Assembly (NCBI GenBank): GCA_964559355.1
Contig: CAZLHQ010000102.1
Coordinates: 1-11,389, forward strand
Source of the DNA: JAEUMD01 sp964559355
GTDB lineage: Bacteria; Pseudomonadota; Alphaproteobacteria; Rhizobiales; Hyphomicrobiaceae
DNA length: 11,389 nt
Direction of reading: 5' to 3'
Part shown: positions 6,077 through 11,389 of the stretch, piece after piece
Numbering within the stretch: the stretch's first letter is position 1
How the letters are laid out: every line of letters begins with the position of its first letter
Translations under genes and position numbers: made by a program
Notes under the pieces: generated by a model
The model's input: only the letters and a program-made list of their open reading frames with translations
The model's database searches: none
What the model was told of the DNA's origin: nothing

Positions 6077-7990
6077 TCAGATCTCGACCTGAGTTCCAAT
6101 TTCAACGACACGATCCGTCGGAATCTGGAAGTAGTGGGAAACGTCCTCGGATGTCGCGGCGAGCCACATGAACAGGCCCTCCTGGAACATCGGAAGACCC
6201 TTGCCGCGCGTCGGCTTCAACGAACGCCGCGACAGGAAGAACGATGTCGCGCCAATGTCGACGTTCAGATTCTTGCGACGGCAATGCTCGAGAATCTTTG
6301 GAACGCTCGGCGTCTCCATGAAGCCGTAGCGCGCCACCACGCGGATGAACGTGTCGCCGACCTTGTCTACTTCGACGCGCTCGTAACGCGGCACGCGCGG
6401 CACGTCCTCCGTCTTGATCGCCATGATGATGTTGCGCTCGTGCAAAACCTTGTTGTGCTTCAGGTTATGCATGAGAGCAGTCGGCGCAACATCAGGCGCC
6501 GAAGTCAAGAAGACAGCCGTACCGGACGCTCGTGCCGGCGGCTTCTCCTCCAGCTTTCTCGCCAGCCAGTCGAACTCGCCACCGCTCTTGTGAGCGTGAC
6601 GGACCAGAATCTTGCTGCCGTCCACCCATGTCATCATGACGAAAATGGTGAACCCGGCAAACACCAGCGGCACCCAGCCGCCATCCACTACTTTGAGTAG
6701 GTTCGCTGCGAAGAAGACCTGCTCGATAAGCACCAGGGGAAGGATCAGCGCCACCGCTTGCCACAGACGCCAACCCCACAGCCGCCAAACGACGAAGAAT
6801 GCCATCACGGAGGTAATGACCATCGTTGCCGTCACTGCAATGCCGTAAGCGGTCGCAAGATTGCTCGACGTCTTGAAGAGGAGAACGAGGAAAATCACAC
6901 TGGCAAAGAGCGTCCAGTTGACTCGCGGCATGTAGATCTGCCCGCTCATGCTCTCCGATGTGTGTCGGATCGCAAGCCGCGGCAGAATGCCGAGCTGGAT
7001 CGCCTGCCGGGTCAGGGAGAATGCACCCGTTATGACCGCCTGACTCGCGATGATCGTGGCCACGGTCGCCAACACCACCATCGGAATGAGAGCCCATTCC
7101 GGATAGAGCCGATAGAACGAGTTCTCGATCGCATGCGGATCCGCCAGGACGAGCGCACCTTGGCCGAAGTAGTTGAGAACCAATGCCGGCAGTACGACCG
7201 TCATCCAGGCAACTTGTATCGGCAGTCGCCCGAAGTGTCCGAGATCGGCATAGAGCGCCTCGGCGCCCGTGACGGCGAGAAAGACCAGCCCGAGCACCGT
7301 CAGGCCGATGATGCCGTGACTGATGACGAAGGAAAGCCCATAGCGCGGATCGACCGCCATCAGCACGCCGGGATCATCCGCAATGTGGATGATGCCGCCG
7401 ACTGCGAGTGCGATGAACCATACCACCGTGATCGGCCCGAACAGCCGCGACACGCGCTCGGTGCCATGCGATTGCATCCAGAACAGCAAGAACAGGATCA
7501 CGATTGCAATCGGAATGACGAGCTTGGTGAAGCTTGGATGGACGAGCTTTAGTCCCTCGACCGCCGAGATGACCGAAATAGCCGGCGTGATCGCTGCATC
7601 ACCATAGAAGAACGCAGCACCCGCCATGCCGAGAATGGTGAGGAAAGGAGCACTGCGTTTGGCAACCCGCTGACTCAATGCCATCAGCGCGAAGGTTCCA
7701 CCTTCACCGTTGTTGTCGGCTCTGAGAAGAACCACAACGTATTTGAAGGTGACGATCAGGAACAGCGCCCACAGGATCAGGGACAAGACGCCGAGCACGA
7801 CCGCCCGGTTGTCGATCCCTCCACCGCGCGCAGCAACAACGGCTTCGCGGAAGGCATAGAGCGGACTCGTGCCGATGTCGCCATAGACGACTCCGATCGA
7901 GCCTAGAACCAATGTCCAGAATTTCTGCTGCAGTTCTGCGCCGGGACCATGCTTGTCGGTCGCACGACCCACTGTGTAGGGTTCAGCCAT
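6077..7990 (-). CDS. kup: Kup low-affinity potassium uptake protein
   Basis: The product is 637 residues, close to the usual 620-640. Kup/HAK/KT transporters bring potassium across the inner membrane, driven by the proton gradient. The family signature GVVYGDIGTSPLYAFRE (33-49) opens the first helix. Further conserved blocks are ADNNGEGG (91-98), FFYGDAAITPAISV (127-140), TGAEALYADLGHFG (241-254), and the helix around 381-400 beginning AYGIAVTATM. About twelve hydrophobic helices occupy residues 27 to 455. The remainder (about 456-637) is a cytoplasmic domain including GFMETPSVPKIL and ending in VVEIGTQVEI. The ATG at 7990 is preceded on the minus strand by GAAGG with 8 bases of spacing. The frame is intact and no key motif is missing. 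The yaiI-like gene follows closely and is probably in the same operon. No riboswitch or regulator site is evident in the 378 bases upstream. Confidence 0.97.
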   Translation of the reverse strand: MAEPYTVGRATDKHGPGAELQQKFWTLVLGSIGVVYGDIGTSPLYAFREAVVAARGGGIDNRAVVLGVLSLILWALFLIVTFKYVVVLLRADNNGEGGTFALMALSQRVAKRSAPFLTILGMAGAAFFYGDAAITPAISVISAVEGLKLVHPSFTKLVIPIAIVILFLLFWMQSHGTERVSRLFGPITVVWFIALAVGGIIHIADDPGVLMAVDPRYGLSFVISHGIIGLTVLGLVFLAVTGAEALYADLGHFGRLPIQVAWMTVVLPALVLNYFGQGALVLADPHAIENSFYRLYPEWALIPMVVLATVATIIASQAVITGAFSLTRQAIQLGILPRLAIRHTSESMSGQIYMPRVNWTLFASVIFLVLLFKTSSNLATAYGIAVTATMVITSVMAFFVVWRLWGWRLWQAVALILPLVLIEQVFFAANLLKVVDGGWVPLVFAGFTIFVMMTWVDGSKILVRHAHKSGGEFDWLARKLEEKPPARASGTAVFLTSAPDVAPTALMHNLKHNKVLHERNIIMAIKTEDVPRVPRYERVEVDKVGDTFIRVVARYGFMETPSVPKILEHCRRKNLNVDIGATSFFLSRRSLKPTRGKGLPMFQEGLFMWLAATSEDVSHYFQIPTDRVVEIGTQVEI

Positions 7991-8368
7991 TCAGGCTACC
8001 TTCAACGACGCTGCAATGCAGCGGACTGGGGCCTGCTATTATTCCTGTCGCTGCGACTTTGCTAGAGCGTTTCGCATCAAGGCCACACACGCGCCCGAGC
8101 AAAAGCATTTCCAATGACACCCGGCCAATCGAAATTTCACCCAACGAATTCCGCCCATTAGCCAGCGAATCGGGGCTGGCGGGATCAACGCCCCTGCGAA
8201 TTTAGGGTTGCGGCTTCTCGCGGCTCGCAAGCTCAATAGGTAAGGTGAATAAGGCGGAGCCACGCGGAAGGGCGACCAGCACGGTGCGCCTTGCCGGCAT
8301 TTTACATTTTCCGACGAAGTCGCTGCCGGTTCGTCGTCGATAATGCGACAAACCAACTGTTCACGAAC
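7991..8368. other. Spacer upstream of kup
   Basis: This 378-base spacer should hold the kup promoter on the minus strand; I cannot point to a convincing -35/-10 pair. It contains a possible degenerate extragenic repeat (8061-8112) and no credible gene. A 105-codon frame crosses it on the minus strand from a TTG start but has no ribosome-binding site and reads Trp/Cys/Arg-rich, unlike a real protein. Confidence 0.5.
8061..8112. repeat. Possible degenerate extragenic repeat
   Basis: The stretch opening GCTAGAGCGTTTCGCATC and closing GAGCAAAAGCATTTCC recalls the ends of extragenic elements common in Rhizobiales. It shares the TAGAG-G-TT opening with the minus strand of the palindrome at 9-51. 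The inner part does not pair well, so it would be a decayed or divergent copy. Confidence 0.3.
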
Positions 8369-8863
8369 TCACCTCGCCGTCTCGAAGGTGTCGAGTTCGG
8401 CAAAAAACGTCTTGTGATCGATGTAGTGCGTGCCGTCGCATGAGAACGTCATGTTGATCATGCCGTCGATGAGATTGACCGCGCCGTTGCGCAAATAGAC
8501 CGTCTCGTCCGTCAATCGCAGTCGCTTGAACTCGGCCAGCAGCTTTGCAATGTCGTTCGCGCCGATCAGCGGCGCGCGCCCGGCCAGGTCGTTGTCGAGA
8601 AAGCGATCGATGAAGCCTGCAGCCAAGGCTTCCTCACGCACGAACTTTTCGTAGCAAAAGGGATCGCGCGCGAACCAGCAGGTGAGCTGGTTCGACGAAT
8701 AATGAATCTTGGCGTGAAAAACACCCTTTCGCGTCAGCAACGCCTGCACGATGCCATGCACGTCGTCGATACGTTCGTCGAACAGGCTTTGCGCGCGGTT
8801 CTGCTCGAACAGGAACCTCCTGACCGACGGATCCCCCTTGATCTGCAACCACCGCTCGGGCAT
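8369..8863 (-). CDS. Hypothetical protein, 164 residues
   Basis: I do not recognise a family. The product looks soluble, with no signal peptide or membrane helix. The first half is helical and charged (VRRFLFEQNRAQSLFDERID), followed by a segment with several aromatic residues and two cysteines (HYSSNQLTCWFARDPFCYE, about 54-72). The C-terminal half alternates charged and hydrophobic residues and ends HYIDHKTFFAELDTFETAR. The ATG at 8863 is supported by GGAG on the minus strand with 9 bases of spacing, and the composition is that of a genuine protein. It lies 343 bases downstream of gyrB on the same strand; the intervening region is filled with palindromic repeats, so any promoter of its own would have to lie in or beside them. 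Confidence 0.75.
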   Translation of the reverse strand: MPERWLQIKGDPSVRRFLFEQNRAQSLFDERIDDVHGIVQALLTRKGVFHAKIHYSSNQLTCWFARDPFCYEKFVREEALAAGFIDRFLDNDLAGRAPLIGANDIAKLLAEFKRLRLTDETVYLRNGAVNLIDGMINMTFSCDGTHYIDHKTFFAELDTFETAR

Positions 8864-8910
8864 GGGCGCTCACTCCAATTCTCATTCGAGGGTTCCCTCC
8901 CCCGCTCACT

Positions 8911-8928
8911 TCTCCCTCTCCCTCTCCC
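8911..8928. repeat. TCTCCC tandem repeat in a polypyrimidine tract
   Basis: Three exact TCTCCC units lie within an almost pure pyrimidine stretch (8894-8930). On the minus strand this becomes a G/A-rich tract with several runs of three or more G, located 31-70 bases upstream of the hypothetical gene's start codon. Confidence 0.7.
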
Positions 8929-8940
8929 CTCGGGAAGAGG
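8921..8940. repeat. Hairpin with CCTCTCCC core (element 1)
   Basis: CCTCT (8921-8925) pairs with AGAGG (8936-8940), and CCC (8926-8928) with GGG (8932-8934) across a one-base bulge. The same core recurs in the hairpin at 9049-9068. Confidence 0.5.
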
Positions 8941-8955
8941 GCCGGGGTGAGGGGG
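8932..8955 (+). other. G-quadruplex-type sequence motif
   Basis: Four G runs occur in 24 bases on the plus strand: GGG, loop AAGA, GGG, loop CC, GGGG, loop TGA, GGGGG. This satisfies the standard G3+N1-7 pattern. The motif lies on the template strand for gyrB read-through and for the hypothetical gene. Folding is inferred only from the pattern. Confidence 0.5.
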
Positions 8956-9002
8956 TGCTGCAAACGCAATCGATCCTCGTGTTGCGCGCCCCCTCACCCG
9001 GC
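8941..9002. repeat. Long inverted repeat (element 2)
   Basis: The left arm GCCGGGGTGAGGGGG (8941-8955) is the reverse complement of the right arm CCCCCTCACCCGGC (8989-9002) apart from one missing C. A 33-base loop separates the arms. The arms include the CCCTCACCCGG wording frequent in Rhizobiales extragenic repeats, as I recall it. Confidence 0.65.
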
Positions 9003-9037
9003 GCGGATCGAATGCCGTCTGCAATCACGAGCGTCCC

Positions 9038-9073
9038 GGCCGCGCCGACCTCTCCCCAGGGGGAGAGGCGGCC
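9038..9073. repeat. Hairpin with CCTCTCCC core (element 3)
   Basis: CCTCTCCC (9049-9056) and GGGAGAGG (9061-9068) form a perfect 8-bp stem around a 4-base loop. Flanking GGCCGC (9038-9043) and GCGGCC (9068-9073) can pair as an alternative or extended outer stem. The core is shared with element 1. Confidence 0.65.
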
Positions 9074-9110
9074 TGACGCCCCCCATCGCGCTCATCGCGA
9101 CCCGGTCATA

Positions 9111-9149
9111 GCGTGAGAGGGTGATGCGGAACGAACAAGACTCTCACGC
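9111..9149. repeat. Inverted repeat with perfect 9-bp arms (element 4)
   Basis: GCGTGAGAG (9111-9119) and CTCTCACGC (9141-9149) are exact reverse complements around a 21-base loop. It lies 58-96 bases past the gyrB stop codon, without a T-run. Confidence 0.65.
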
Positions 9150-9165
9150 AATTATGCCCTCCTCC

Positions 9166-9198
9166 GCCCTGCGGGCACCTACTCCCATAGGGAGAAGG
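9166..9198 (-). repeat. Double hairpin just after gyrB (element 5), possible terminator
   Basis: Two small stems are adjacent: GCCC (9166-9169) with GGGC (9173-9176), and CCTACTCCC (9178-9186) with GGGAGAAGG (9190-9198), the latter 9 bp with one mismatch and a 3-base loop. The second begins 9 bases after the gyrB stop codon and could mark the end of the gyrB transcript, though no T-run follows. Confidence 0.5.
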
Positions 9199-9206
9199 AA
9201 AGTAGC

Positions 9207-11389
<2,183 letters not shown>

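Larger units (their letters stand above)
8864..9206. other. Repeat-filled spacer downstream of gyrB
   Basis: The 343 bases between gyrB and the hypothetical gene hold at least five inverted repeats or hairpins, a threefold TCTCCC tandem repeat and a run-of-G motif, listed separately. Several share the core CCTCTCCC/GGGAGAGG, which suggests serial insertion or duplication of one family of extragenic element. I see no gene in it. Confidence 0.7.

Noticed and set aside
5651..6700. Plus-strand open frame of 349 codons across yaiI and kup
   Set aside because: It is antisense to two clearly recognised genes and its His/Arg/Asp-rich product is typical of a mirror frame.
8039..8356. Minus-strand frame of 105 codons between kup and the hypothetical gene
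   Set aside because: It starts at TTG without a ribosome-binding site, crosses a suspected repeat, and has an improbable Trp/Cys/Arg composition.
8864..9206. Possibility of a CRISPR array in the repeat-rich spacer
   Set aside because: The repeats are inverted and differ in length and spacing; there are no regularly spaced direct repeats or cas genes.

Overview
The window reads as an ordinary chromosomal segment of an alphaproteobacterium, most likely of the order Hyphomicrobiales (Rhizobiales). The grounds are the high G+C content, an Omp25/31-type outer-membrane porin, a Kup transporter and GyrB of proteobacterial type, and short extragenic palindromes of the kind scattered through Rhizobiales genomes. 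I cannot name a genus from the sequence alone.

Layout from left to right. A compact palindrome (9-51) and a 14-bp terminator hairpin (105-136) lie downstream of an Omp25/31-like outer-membrane beta-barrel gene (173-979, minus). An AT-richer spacer (980-1405) follows; it carries the porin leader and perhaps a very small ORF. Next is a class A penicillin-binding protein (1406-3976, minus), preceded by a perfect 15-bp palindrome and by a gene for a 96-residue two-helix membrane protein (4113-4403, minus). A 539-base spacer with no convincing gene (4404-4942) separates this from a plus-strand PagL-like lipid A deacylase gene (4943-5578). That gene converges on a likely kup-yaiI operon: kup (6077-7990, minus) followed within about 15 bases by a YaiI/YqxD (DUF188) gene (5609-6061, minus). 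A 378-base spacer leads to an unrecognised 164-residue protein gene (8369-8863, minus). A 343-base spacer packed with stem-loop repeats then leads to gyrB (from 9207 to the right edge, minus), whose 5' end lies outside the window.

The genes share no single pathway. Three concern the cell envelope (porin, murein synthase, lipid A deacylase), one potassium uptake and one DNA supercoiling. Seven of the eight confident genes are on the minus strand; the pagL-like gene is the exception.

I found no defence system, CRISPR array, transposase, integrase, tRNA or rRNA, and no convincing sign of an undescribed multi-gene system. The observations most worth a second look are the PagL homologue with Asp where the catalytic Glu is expected, the dense cluster of palindromes with a quadruplex-type G-rich motif between gyrB and the 164-residue gene, the small membrane protein next to the penicillin-binding protein, and the operator-like palindrome in front of that protein.
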